Assembly (NCBI GenBank): GCA_022478985.1
Contig: JAKSZP010014469.1
Coordinates: 186,001 to 250,000 of the forward strand
Origin: Massospora cicadina
Taxonomy: Eukaryota > Entomophthoromycota > Entomophthoromycetes > Entomophthorales > Entomophthoraceae
Direction of reading: 5' to 3'
Length of the DNA stretch: 64,000 bases
Shown in pieces: positions 53,436 to 63,370 of the stretch (its first letter is position 1; every line of letters starts with the position of its first letter). Under the pieces are notes generated by a model, which did no database searches, was not told where the DNA came from, and saw only the letters and a list, made by a program, of their open reading frames with translations. Position numbers and translations under genes: made by a program.

Positions 53436-54537
53436 GGGCGCTATGGACACAGAGTTACTAATTTACTACTGTTCATTACACTGGTACTACCCACCAGAAT
53501 GAAAATGGGTTATCTAGGATGCCGACCTTATCTATTTTGTACCTATGGAAGACCTCCTATATATAATTTGATTGCCTAGCTGGAAAGGTGGAACATTGAA
53601 TACACTATAAACATGAAGGAGCTGCAATATATAATTAAGAACACTTAAATCAATGCTTGGATTCGCTATAAACTTAATGATGTAAAATGGTTTTCTTAAT
53701 GTGACCATCCTCATAATCCAGAGTATCATGAAGGCCACTCAAGCGGAGGCCCTGGAGCCAACAAGAAGAAGTATTGGTGGTTGAAACGATGATATTTTTT
53801 GTACCAATTCTTGTAACCATACATGAATTATTGGAGATCTATGTAACATTCAAAACTTTGGATTGTCTAATCCCTCACTATCAGCATCATGCCATGTCTC
53901 CCTTACCAACATTTGCATAGTCAGTGTTAATTGATAGATCCCCTATCTATTGATTTCTATGGTCATTGCTACATTCTACTCGCCACTAACTATTACCCAA
54001 GTGGATTAGGGTTATCTCTGTCCCTTCTGCCACCGCAAAACCTATGTTCCCATTTTTTTATATTCTACATTCTAACATAACATGGATCCCAAGAGCCTTA
54101 CTTTTTTTATTTATTTGAGGCAAGCTGACCAGGGGATGGATATTACCAAAATAGAGAAAGAAAGTATTGGCATGAAACCTGAGCAGGGCTAACTCTGTCG
54201 TAGAAAGTTTTTTTCAACTCTGGATTGTGACTCGGATTTTTCTGGTTACATCATGGGTAAGGTTTTTCGTGTTGTTATACCTACTAACTGCCAATAGCTT
54301 TTTTTGGCTGGCACCCCAATCAATGTGCGAAGGGTGGGAATCAAACCCGCAACCTTCAGGTTGGTAGCTGTATGCCCTACTAACTCGCCTTCCACCCCCT
54401 AAGAGCCTTACTTTATAACACTAGGCTATATCTTACATCACAAGCTTTTCAAGAAATAATGTCACTATTATATACCATTTAATAAAAGACTTCACCATGC
54501 AGTACTTCAGATAATGGCCAGTAGAAAAAATGGACAA
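53436..54537 (+). pseudogene. Element H integrase (interrupted by a SINE, truncated by element C)
   Basis: Traces: YHEGHSSGGPGANKKKYWWL (zinc module, about 53725-53785), LIDPLSIDFYGHCY (first Asp, about 53925) and HGSQEPYF at about 54080 (like HGCPxxLI), where a SINE is inserted. After it the sequence continues to TSDNGQ-stop-KKWTM, like QTDGQTERVN, and is cut by the LTR of element C at 54538. The rest of H is probably beyond the right end of the window. Confidence 0.6.
54091..54414 (-). mobile_element. tRNA-derived SINE with 14-bp target duplication
   Basis: AAGAGCCTTACTTT at 54091-54104 is repeated at 54401-54414. The 296 bp between, read on the minus strand, begin with a tRNA-related head: GGCGAGTTAGTAGGGC (A box and D-arm-like), an anticodon-loop-like CTACCAA, GGTTTGATTCC (B box, 54337-54347) and the T-arm. 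A body of about 220 bp follows and ends in AAATAAATAAAAAAA. Pol III promoter boxes, A-rich tail and long duplication are the hallmarks of a SINE moved by a LINE machinery. The parent tRNA is not certain (ACC anticodon-like). Confidence 0.85.
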
Positions 54538-55129
54538 TGTTATAACATTTGAGATAGGGCTAATATTTGCTGTAAGGGTTTCACAGGGTTGAGCCCTTTG
54601 AGCAATGGACAAACAATATGGAGAATGTTAGTACAAAAAATCAACATGCTAAATTATTTAAAATATAAAAAAAGCTTTAACTACTTTATTTAATGTAATA
54701 TGGATAACAGATTCTGTCTTCTAGTAATTTTCTCTTTTTCTTATCAAAACCCTCCTTCTTCTAGTCTTCTCATCACTCTTATATATCCATGAATTTGGTC
54801 GATTCTGACTCTTTTGCTTAGGCTATTCCTTTCTAACATATTCTCAATGGTTCATCCTCATAACCAAAAGGCTCCAGCAGAGTCTATTATGATTAAATTA
54901 GCTATCGCTTAGTTTGAGGCGATCTAATAAATATTTATTGTAAATCAACATCACCTTATTGCTTTATTTAGAGGCGATCCAATATAATACATCCTGAGCT
55001 TAATATCGCCTTATCACCTTCTTTTGAGGCGATCTCACGATATTATTCTATTTCTTGGTTTTGGCCAATATTACCCAATCTGCCGCAGATATTTGGCGCT
55101 TTTCATCCATCCATATCAATTTTCCAACA
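54538..55129 (-). repeat. 3' LTR of element C (B family)
   Basis: On the minus strand it starts TGTTGGAAAATTGATATGG and ends GTTATAACA. The GAGGCGAT...TATTG blocks, the GAGCAATGGACAAAC block and the ends match the reverse complement of the element B LTR. GACAA at 54533-54537 would be the left target duplication; the other copy is outside the window. Confidence 0.8.
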
Positions 55130-55147
55130 TAACCCTCACCCCAACTT
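55130..55147 (-). other. Polypurine tract of element C
   Basis: On the minus strand AAGTTGGGGTGAGGGTTA stands immediately before the LTR. Confidence 0.7.
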
Positions 55148-56580
55148 GATGAAAAAATCTCCTATTGCTTGAATGACAAAGAAACTTTGCATGCACTTAA
55201 TTAACTATCTGACCACTTGCAAGGTTTTTGATAGAACAGGCGTCAATACCCATATTCTCAGTTATTTTGCATGGACCAATCCAAATGATAACCAACTTAT
55301 GCTCTTGACCAAACTTGTGCTGGTCATGGAATAAAACCATCTCCCCTTCTTGATACTTGGATAGCCCACTACGTCATATCTGCTTGGCAGCATGATTCTT
55401 TATCTTGTTGGCAAGCTGAAAGAGTACGCTTCAGTTCAAGGCTTGATTAAAGTGTTCTTCAGGTTGGTCAAGTAATTTTGCAGATCCACTCTGCTTATAT
55501 CTTCTACACAAGCATAGAGCAGAGAAGGTAGAGCTGGGTGCCATCCATATAGTAACTGATTTTAGCTCTTCCCTGTTTCTGAGTGATAGATAATGTTTTA
55601 GGTAAAGATGGTGGTGGAAAGAAGAGAACTACAATCTGAATCTCAGTCCATTATCAAGTTCAGATGATTAAACAAAGTTTCTTTTTACCCAAACAACCAT
55701 TTAATTGAATTCAGGGTTATCTGTGGCTTTCAGAACCTCACAGATTGCCATTAGCTTGTTTAGCTTTCAGTATGTGCGAGATGAAGTTGGTTTCATTAGT
55801 AAGTATTATTTGAGGGCAGCTATGTTTCTGGAATATACATTCCATTATGAATTTGGCCACTGTGAACGCCCCAAAATTCTGGATTGCCCGTGCTTCTACC
55901 CGCCTGTTCAAGTGGACGTTCTCCACCAGATTGTATTTAAAACAGTTTTCTCCACTTGGCAGTGGCTCGCGACGTTGATGGAAACTGTATGCCAGGCACA
56001 ATGCAGTTTTACCAACTGATATGAAGTCTTCTGTCAGAACGGCTTTTCCACTTGGCACAGATAGCATCAGGAAATTGTCTAAAGCACTTCAAGGTGCATT
56101 TTTCAAAAAAACAGAAGCGCAACAATTCAAGAATATTGTGCACTCTGCCATCCCTACTGCCTTGTGAGTGCTCATAAATAATACTCAGCTGCGCTGAGGG
56201 TCTTGAAAAGTTCACCATAGAATCTCCAATCCGCTCATACAACTCACCATTCCATTGGAAGTTATTAGCTTTCATCTCGTTTAACGCCCTTATAACTTGA
56301 GGTGGTTCATTGTCATATCTTCTGCTAAGCCTTTTATCATGAATTACTTCGCTCAGATACTCTGTGATGGAAATTGTTGGTAGTCTCAATAAAAAAATCG
56401 GCGTTCTTGTGTTTTGTTCCAGACCAGTGAAGGATATAGAAGTCATAAGCCTGCAGTTTAAGGGCCCATCAGTCTAGACACCCTTTGGGCTCCCTGTGAT
56501 TCTGAAATCAGCTTACCAAAGCATGATCTGTTATGACTATAAACTTTACTCCATGAAAACACACCTAAATTGCTTATTTG
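55148..56580 (-). pseudogene. Element C integrase and end of RNase H
   Basis: Minus-strand reading from 56580 starts inside RNase H (YKQFRCVFMEL-like, then GLLALNCRLMTSISFTGLEQ), continues with LSRRYDNEPPQVIRALNEMK, NNFQWNGELYERIGDSMVNF (integrase N-terminus; element B has LSRKYDNEPPQVIKVLNEM), then VEARAI, TVAKFIMECIFQKHSCPQII, LTNETNFISHIL (LTDNGTNF with Asp to Asn), and ends with KLVIIWIGPCKITENMGIDA (GPY/F module). It is an old B-family copy, split by chromovirus D at 56581. Confidence 0.82.
56576..56580. repeat. Left target duplication of element D (ATTTG)
   Basis: ATTTG is repeated exactly at 62995-62999. Joining the flanks restores the RNase H sequence of element C (YKQF region). Confidence 0.9.
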
Positions 56581-57226
56581 TGTGATGGGTGGGTTCGCGC
56601 CAATGTGCAACAAATGAATTGGCAGTAAGAGCCAAGTTACTGACCATACTAGGTACAGGCTGGCAGAGGCCCATCCCCAAACCCAACCGCCACATCTCAT
56701 TGTTGCAACATAATCTCAGACCATTGTTCCCATGACACTGCACATTAGTAGTAGGGTCTGGGACCAGGAAGGGCCGAGAACAACGCCAACGCCACACCAA
56801 GCTCACTGGTGGAGCTCATGACTTGGATCTAATCTGACTTATTTACTAAAATTAAATTTAATAATTTTTGAGCTTAGAAAAATCCTTTATTATTTAATTT
56901 CTCATAGAAGACGCAACTGCCCTTCAGGGCTGCAGCGTCTTCCCTTAAATAATCCGTTGTAAACATCAAATAAACTTTTCTTTTTGTTAAAGTCCTCTGA
57001 GCCCTGAACACCACATCATTAGCAAAGAATCTCCATCCCACCAGATCACCATCCACGCCCCACATAAGCCCATCATCATTTTGCGGAGGTGATTCAGATT
57101 CAGGATGGCGATTTCACCTGGCTTGAACTTACTAAATTCGATGCCCATTGAACCAGGGCCTCATTCAGATCAACTTCCACCTGATCCAAGTCAATGCACG
57201 GATAAGGTGCCTCCTGATCCATTACA
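56581..57226 (-). repeat. 3' LTR of element D
   Basis: Matches 62347-62994 over its whole length (for example GCAGTAAGAGCCAAGTTACT and GATGGCGATTTCACCTGGCT in both). On the minus strand it starts TGTAATGGATCAGG and ends CCCATCACA. Confidence 0.93.
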
Positions 57227-57240
57227 TCACCCCCCTGTGA
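57227..57240 (-). other. Polypurine tract of element D
   Basis: On the minus strand TCACAGGGGGGTGA directly precedes the 3' LTR. Confidence 0.75.
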
Positions 57241-57410
57241 AGACCAGAATTCTTGGACCTTCTCTGGGCACCACGCTCAGTCCTCCATCATCTGCCTTGT
57301 CAACTCCTCTACTGGATAGCCCTTCCACTTCACCAACACTGCTGTCAGCCTCTCACCCATTTGGCATCCAGTATCTGCTCCACCTCATATTCTGGGATCT
57401 CCCCTTCTCT
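57241..57410 (-). pseudogene. Chromodomain of element D
   Basis: After the integrase the frame reads EIPEYEVEQILDAKWVRG, then, with a +1/-1 shift, VLVKWKGYPVEELT, EDxAWCPEKVQEFW. This is the usual chromodomain pattern (EYEVExILDxRxxRGxLxYLVKWKGYxxEExTWEPxExL) found at the integrase C-terminus of chromoviruses. It would bind methylated histone H3 and target integration. The frameshift and a stop in the middle show it is no longer produced. Confidence 0.85.
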
Positions 57411-58640
57411 AGCATTCAGCAGACTGGGGCGCTTGGGCCCCTCACCCCCAAAAGCCTGCAGCTGGGAAGCATGAATCACCAGGTGGGCTCTGGAACCCGC
57501 TGGTAAACTCAACTCAAAGGCGACCTGATTAATAGCTCTGATGATTTGGTACAGGCCTAGAAATTTTAGAACCAGCTTATGACTTTTTACAGGGATAGCA
57601 TAGTTCTTGGCTGATACCAGAACCCAGTCTCCAGGTTCAAATGACGGAACTGGTGCCCTTTGCTGATTGGCCTGCCACTTCTGCCAAGCTACCGCCTGCT
57701 CCAAGTTCCACTGTAGCATCTTCCTAATTTCTGACATGGTATGAACCATTTCATCCGCCCCCTGACATATGCCTCGTAGATCCCCCGTTTGACTTTGGAT
57801 TGAGTCCATGGTTTGTAAAAAACAGCGACATTCCCAATGAGGATTGAGAGTGGTTATTGTATGCAATCTGGGCCATCCGGACCCATGATACCCAGTCATC
57901 CTGTCAATCAGACATGTAACACTGCAATACTGTTCAAGTATCTGGTTAACCCTCTCCATTTGACCATCAGATTGCAGATGGTATGCCAAGGACTGACCCG
58001 GTCTGAATTCCATACTTCCCAGTAGACTTAACCAGAATTTTGAGACAAAATGTAGGTCATGATCCTAAATAACCTCCTCAAGTAAGCCATGATGGGAAAA
58101 CACCTCATCAATGAAAACCCTTGCCACATCCTTTGCCAAAAAAATTCCAGTGCATGGGAAGAATTCAGTGTACTTGGTAAGTCTATCTACGACCACCATA
58201 ATCGCATCATTCCCCTGCACTTTGGAAGTCCTACTATGAAATTGATGCTGATCGAACTCCAAGGGGTCTGTGGTATTGGCAATGGATTCAACTTACCTGA
58301 TGGCAGTTTTCTCGATGGCTTTGACTTCTCACATACCAAAAACTCCTGCACGTACTTCTGGACATCCTTACAAAGGCCCGGCCAAAAATACTCCTGCTGT
58401 ACCAACTCCATCATCTTCCCCACTCCCGGGTGACCCGCCAGCAGATGGTCATGGGAAGCCCAGATTACCTTCCACCATAATGATGGGCTGGGTACCCATA
58501 CACGTGACTTATGGTATAGCACCCCAACCCTCTTCATGAAATCTGCATGGTACCAGTGCAGCTGACCCTTCGTCATCTTAGATTTCAGCCTTTGTGCAAA
58601 CTCCGCGCTCCTCTGCTTCTGGCGAACTTCCTCCCCCAAC
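57345..58640 (-). pseudogene. Element D integrase
   Basis: The zinc module is LLAGHPGVGKMMELVQQEYF, WPGLCKDVQKYVQEFLVCEK (one Cys position is Phe). The core gives SISINFIVGLPKC (first Asp as Asn), MVVVDRLTKYTEFFPC, FVSKFW and LAYHLQSDGQMERVNQILEQ (Glu of DD35E), then AWQKWQANQQRAPVPSFEPG, DWVLVSAKN, and the GPY-type LVLKFLGLYQIIRAINQVAF, HASQLQAF. It leads straight into the chromodomain. Two long frames (58187-58639 and 57345-58013) cover most of it. Confidence 0.9.
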
Positions 58641-59293
58641 TCACTCCCCCATCTTTGACCATCTCAAACTGATCTGGATGGAGCATCATTGTGGTGTTGA
58701 ACTCCTTTAGTTCCCTCTTCTCATACACAAAAGCTCCATATTGCTCAACCAAACCGCTAGGACATTTGAAGCTTAGGCTGGTACTCCACCCAGAAATTTA
58801 TAGCAGACTAGCTCCACATGCCATCTGGCTTGTCGCTGGTTCATCTTTCAGGGTTGGTGATAGTACTCTAAGGCTTTATGGTCCATTTGAATCACAAAAG
58901 GATGCCGGGCATAAAGCAGGTGATGTTGCCATTCATGCAAGGCTGCCATCACCACCAGCAGTTCTTTATCATATATCGAGTAGTTAGTTTCCATGAGGAG
59001 CAGCTTATGGCTGTAGCAGCACACGGATAGCTCCAACCCATCCTCCCCTCCTGAAGCAATACCGCCCCACAGCATAATTTGAGGCATCTTTCTTGACCAT
59101 GAAAGATTTCCTCAGATCTGGATGGGCCTGCACTGGGGCAGTAAGTAACTTACCCTTTAGTAATTCAAATGCCCGCTCTTCCTCCTTTCCTCATATGAAT
59201 GAAAAACCTGGGTCAAACATGTGAGCGGTAAGGCCATCTGGGAAATATTTTTCACAAACTGAAGAAGGAAGTTTAAGGTACCCACGAAACTTC
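58640..59293 (-). pseudogene. Element D RNase H
   Basis: From the insertion site on the minus strand: VRSFVGTLNFLLQFVKNISQ, then KSGHLNY, then LWGGIASGGEDGLELSVCCY (DASxxGxGAVL region), then NYSIYDKELLVVMAALHEWQ, HHLLYARHPFVIQMDHKALE (TDHKxLE with Thr to Met). These are typical chromovirus RNase H motifs. The upstream RT half lies on the other side of the solo LTR at 60158. Confidence 0.87.
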
Positions 59294-59298
59294 GCACC

Positions 59299-60152
59299 TG
59301 TCATGTATCAATGACATCATAGTGGGGATCAACCCCAAAGATAAGGCTGGGCGCTTGGAGGCCCAAAAGATGAAGTTACAGGGCCTCCCAGACATGAAGC
59401 ACACCATAGACCAGCGCTGGGTAAGGGCAAAATATGCCCAGGTTGGTCTTAGTGGGGTGTCGAGTTCCCAGCCCCTGACGACAGCCCAAGCATTAAAACA
59501 AACTATCTACCAAATTAAGGCGGATGGTTCAGTTCAGTTAGTTAAGGAACGGGGTTTCAAAACCCATTTCACCTATGAAATAACGCGCTCAGGTCAAATA
59601 CAACTTTAGTCAATATCTTAAGTGAAGTCAGTTTTGGCCTATTTTACTAACTTGAATGGAAGTATCGCCCTATTGGCGAGTTGCTGCTTGATCCCACTGC
59701 GGCATAACCCCAATTTCCCCATCTGAGCTTAAATACATTTTCCTCAACCAACATTCCTTGTTGGTCAACTTCCTAATAAACCTTTCCCATTTAAGTTATT
59801 TTATCATTTTATGATTGTCTGATTGCTCCTGTGCGTGAACCTCTTCAAGGAGGTCTCGCGTTCCATTATCCTTGCCATTGCAAGGACCTTGCAGTTCTCC
59901 ACCCATGCACCTTTTGTTCGCCCAGGTTCCCTCCAACCTGGGTCACTTAACCCTTTTCAATATGGGCACCGCGCCACTTCTACTGGCGTTTTGATCATAA
60001 ATCTTGCCTTACTGTGCCTAAGCTGTTATGGCTCCAGCACCTTCTGCTGGGCCCTAATGGTTTTGCCACTAACGGCTAGTTCCCTGACGTGGGCCTTATG
60101 CGCCATACACTACCATGCTGGGAACAGGAGAGTTATAGACACTCTCCTTACA
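59299..60152 (+). mobile_element. 854-bp solo LTR inside element D, duplication GCACC
   Basis: TG...CA ends (TGTCATGTATC to CTCCTTACA) and the exact 5-bp repeats GCACC at 59294-59298 and 60153-60157 define it. Its removal rejoins the RT (LDKLREVWAWKAHTDQTG) with VRSFVGTLNFLLQF. It is the youngest event of the right-hand nest. It includes an AATAAA (about 59775) and a 95-codon frame (59322-59609). Orientation is uncertain; plus is given because of these features. Confidence 0.88.
59322..59609 (+). CDS. Unknown 95-codon frame within the solo LTR
   Basis: It begins MGINPKDKAGRLEAQKMKLQ, is Gln/Lys-rich with regular charged residues, and ends TYEITRSGQIQL. The frame is unbroken and starts 23 bp after the LTR start. 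I know no family for it. It could be the 5' end of a larger protein when a full element is present, or chance. Confidence 0.3.
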   Translation: MGINPKDKAGRLEAQKMKLQGLPDMKHTIDQRWVRAKYAQVGLSGVSSSQPLTTAQALKQTIYQIKADGSVQLVKERGFKTHFTYEITRSGQIQL

Positions 60153-60157
60153 GCACC

Positions 60158-61031
60158 CCTGTCTGATCTGTGTGAGCCTTCCATGCCCAAACTTCTCGAA
60201 GCTTATCCAGACACACCCCCAATCCATTCTGGAATACCACGTTGCCGAGAAACGTCACCAAACTCCAATTGAACTTGCACTTGGAGGACTTCAACTTAAG
60301 ACCCATTCATCCTATTGCCCCCAAAACTTCCCAAACATCTCAAACGTGTTCTTCCTGGGACCGCGAGAACACTAGGATATCGTCCATATAAGTGGCACAG
60401 AAACGTCTGATCATCCCTTCAAGGACATGGTCAATCATCCATTGAAACACTGCTGGAGCGTTCCTCATCCTGAATGGCATCACACGGTATTGGTACACCC
60501 TAGGTGGCACTTGAATGCCATGTATTGCTGATGCTCTGGCCTCACCAGAATCTGATTAAATGCATCCACTAGGTCGAGCTTTGTAAACATCATGCATCCA
60601 TTAACCATCGGAAGAATATTCTCTAAATGTGGCATTGAATATAGATCCAGCTCCAGGACCGTGTTTAGACGTCGGAAATCCACACATGGTATAAATTGCC
60701 ACTTGCCTTTGGTACTAACAGCGCAGGAGACACCACTAGATACCTGGAGGCCTGATCAAACCCTTGTCTAGCATGGACTCCACATGGCTCTCAATTCTTC
60801 CCTGGCCCATTCATTTAGAGGATAGACCGGACATCCCTTGGGAAGGTCTGAACCCTGCTTGAACTGAAACGAGATTGCAAATAAACCTGTAGGGGAAAAA
60901 GGTGAACTTCCAATGGGAATGAACACATCCACAAAGTCACTGTATTTGGGTGGGAGCTCTACCTCCTGCATTCCCCCTAAGCTCCTGCATCCACTCAGGA
61001 CGTCGCCCCCAACCTCCATCTTCCACTTCAT
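60158..61031 (-). pseudogene. Element D reverse transcriptase
   Basis: Minus-strand pieces: VELPPKYSDFVDVF (pre-RT), GSDLPKGCPVYPLNEWAREE, then KGKWQFIPCVDFRRLNTVLE, SMPHLENILPMVNGCMMFTK, LDLVDAFNQILVRPEHQQYM, AFKCHLG, then MRNAPAVFQWMID and the catalytic YMDDILVFSR with YMDD at 60379-60390, then LKLKSSKCKFNWSLVTFLGN, VVFQNGLGV and LDKLREV. All key RT motifs including both active-site Asp residues are present, across shifted frames. Confidence 0.9.
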
Positions 61032-61162
61032 TTGAGGACCAATCTAGGGTGATAAGGTAATTGTTTTATGCAACACATCGATCCATGGCTGGAAGCGATG
61101 CCACCATCGCATCCCCAGCACCATGGGGTGGTCCAGATTTCAAATCTCACAAAAACCCTCTT

Positions 61163-61500
61163 TCAACCAAAAGGGTTCTGCTGAATGACAACTAAGGGCT
61201 CCAGAACCCACGATAGGGCTCTTCTTGATACATTGGTGAACACCACCTCTGGCCCCCTTCTCATTCCCAATTGCAAACGTTCTACTAAGGCAAACTCCAC
61301 ATAATTCTCCTCAGACCCTGTATCCACCAGGGCCAACACCTTCTCGGTCTGGCCATGCAAGTATAGCTCAACTGGAATAAACAACCTGGGATAAAGCGAA
61401 GAAGAAGGTTTAATGTTAAAAGCATTCTCAGATTGCAAATTTGTGGGTAAAGTAGGTTGGGGACTATAGCTCTGCCTGGGTCCCAGACCTGCTCTTCCCA
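61163..61500 (-). pseudogene. Element D retropepsin
   Basis: The frame 61163-61765 contains LFIPVELYLHGQTEKVLALV, then DTGSEENYVEFALVERLQLG, a retropepsin start with the Asp-Thr-Gly at 61316-61324. The second half of the domain is seen as VLEPLVVIQQNPFG and beyond. It follows gag in the same frame, as in chromoviruses with a fused Gag-Pol. Confidence 0.85.
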
Positions 61501-62346
61501 ACTCCTCACCGCTACCCTGACAGGATCCCCCATAAGAATTCCCAAAATTCTGTGGAGAACCCCGCCAGCCTCCTCGTCCTCTGTTAGCAATGACGGGCAA
61601 CTGGACCCTTCCTGAGGGCATCAAATCCTCTCTCCAGTTCTGTGCCAACGCCAATTGCTTTTCCACCTGCATCACCAAAGCAATCTCCTCCGCCAATGAA
61701 CCCTGAACTTTAGCAACCGCCATGCGGTCAACATGTCCACCTGCAGCCCTTGTCTGAACATTCATAATGATTGAAAATATGAGACTCTAGCTGCTTTCAC
61801 CAATGGCTGGAAAATCCGCCCATATTCCTCCACCAGACCTCAGCCCTGTCCTACGGTCAACAGAGCTGACCACACCTCGTCCTGCGCCTCATATGGACAA
61901 GCCGCCCAGTTGGTTCAGTCCACACACTCATCCATGGATCCCAACAGGCGTCCTTGCTCCTCCACCAACTCTTGCACCCACCAGGAAAGTTCCAGAGGTA
62001 GTGCATCCATGATTTGCGCGATCTGCAATGAGAAAGGGTCTCTCCACCCATTGCTTGAGCCAACCGCGCCTGAAAATGAATCTGCGACACCACTTGGTGA
62101 ATCTTCTCTAAGGCCTCCATAGGCAAAGCTCCTCGTCCTTTTTGGGATACAGGTCCCCCTTGGCATTCCTCCCTCCTTGCGGGCCTCAAACCACACACTC
62201 AGATCACTTCTCTTATCACAAATGTAAGTGAGAAGCTCACCATCACCGCCGTCAACGCATGGCATTAACACTCCTCCCTGCCTGGGACCACCTACTCTTC
62301 TTGGGGCCCCACAAAACTGACAAGAAAGTATTAGAGTTGTGTTTAA
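61501..62346 (-). pseudogene. Element D gag remnant
   Basis: The internal region begins at 62346 on the minus strand. One frame gives CQFCGAPRRVGGPRQGGVLM, CVDGGDGELLTYICDKR, and a later frame AEEIALVMQVEKQLALAQNW and a Gly/Arg-rich GGWRGSPQNFGNSYGG stretch, which may take the RNA-binding role. No CCHC knuckle was recognised. The region is short for a gag of this group and is broken by shifts, so internal loss is possible. Confidence 0.6.
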
Positions 62347-62994
62347 TATAACAGGTGGGTTCACGTCAATACGCAATGAATGAATTGGGCAGTAAGAGCC
62401 AAGTTACTGACCATACTAGGTACAGACTGGCAGAGGCCCATCCCCAAACCTAACTGCCATGTCTCATCATTGCAACATATTCTCGGACCACTGTTCCCAT
62501 GACACTGCACATCAGTAGCAGGGTCTGGGACCAGCAAAGGGCTGAGAATGACGCCAACCCCACACTGAGCTCACTGGCGGAGCTTATGACTTAGATTTGA
62601 TCTAACTTATTTACTAAAATAAATTTAACAAATTTCGAGCTTAGCAAAATCCTTTATTCTTTAATTCCTTTGTAGAAGACAAAACTGCCTTTCAGGGCTG
62701 CAGCGTCTTCCCTTAGATAATCCTTTGTAACCATCAGATAAGCTTTCCATTTTGTTAAACTCCTCTGAACCCTGACCACCACATCATTAGAAAAGAATCG
62801 CCATCCCACCAGATCACCATCCACGCCCCACATAAGCCCATCGTCATTTCACGGAGGGGTTTCAGATTCAGGATGGCGATTTCACCTGGCTTGAACTTAC
62901 TAAATTCGATGCCCATTGAATCAGGGCCACATTTGGATTGATTTCCACCCGATCTGAGTCAATGCACGGATCAGGTGCCTCCTGATCCATTACA
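62347..62994 (-). repeat. 5' LTR of element D
   Basis: Counterpart of 56581-57226. The outer end TTACA (plus strand) is intact; the inner end reads TATAACA where the other copy has TGTGATG. The right target duplication ATTTG follows at 62995-62999. Confidence 0.93.
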
Positions 62995-62999
62995 ATTTG

Positions 63000-63370
63000 C
63001 ATAGATCACCACTAAGAACTCCCACTCAGTCATGGTATGATTGCGTTCATGGCAGTTCAGGCTCTTACTGCAGTATGCAACTGGTTGCACCTCCCCGTCA
63101 TCATCATTTTGGGATAGAACCGCAATAAAAGTGGGAAGAGACACATCTGTTTAACCAATAAATCCTTTATCAAAATTTGTATAGCGTAACACTGGCGCAC
63201 TGACAACGCCATTTAAACTGTGCTAAATAAGCATTATCAGCGTTCATTCCATTCAAACGTGGCATCATTCTTTATTGGCTCAAATAACGGGCCTTGATTC
63301 AGCTGAAGTTGAGATGGTGCGTCAGTAGTAGCTGACCATTCTTAAAAGACTATTATGTCATGATGACTGT
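63000..63370 (-). pseudogene. Element C RNase H, first part
   Basis: The minus strand reads TDVSLPTFIAVLSQNDDDGE, VQPVAYCSKSLNCHERNHTM, TEWEFLVVIYA and stops at the ATTTG insertion site of element D. It matches element B (SSLSTVGAVLSQKDDEGE, SQSLNCHECNYTV, CLAVIYA). The remainder continues at 56580. Confidence 0.85.

Larger units (their letters stand above)
56581..62994 (-). mobile_element. Element D: chromovirus (chromodomain Ty3/Gypsy), minus strand
   Basis: A 6.4-kb element with 646- and 648-bp LTRs, TG...CA ends and the duplication ATTTG, inserted in the RNase H of element C. On the minus strand it has gag, protease (DTG), RT (YMDD), RNase H, integrase and a chromodomain. It is GC-richer and less broken than the other elements, so it is a younger arrival, but stops and shifts still block expression. 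An 854-bp solo LTR interrupts it between RT and RNase H. Chromodomains are known to direct such elements to heterochromatin. Confidence 0.93.

Noticed and set aside
57105..57506. 133-codon plus-strand frame at the D LTR/integrase junction
   Set aside because: It spans the LTR boundary and is antisense to the integrase and chromodomain, so it is a shadow.
61803..62122. Pro/Ser-rich plus-strand frames within element D
   Set aside because: They are antisense shadows of the GC-richer gag region of D.
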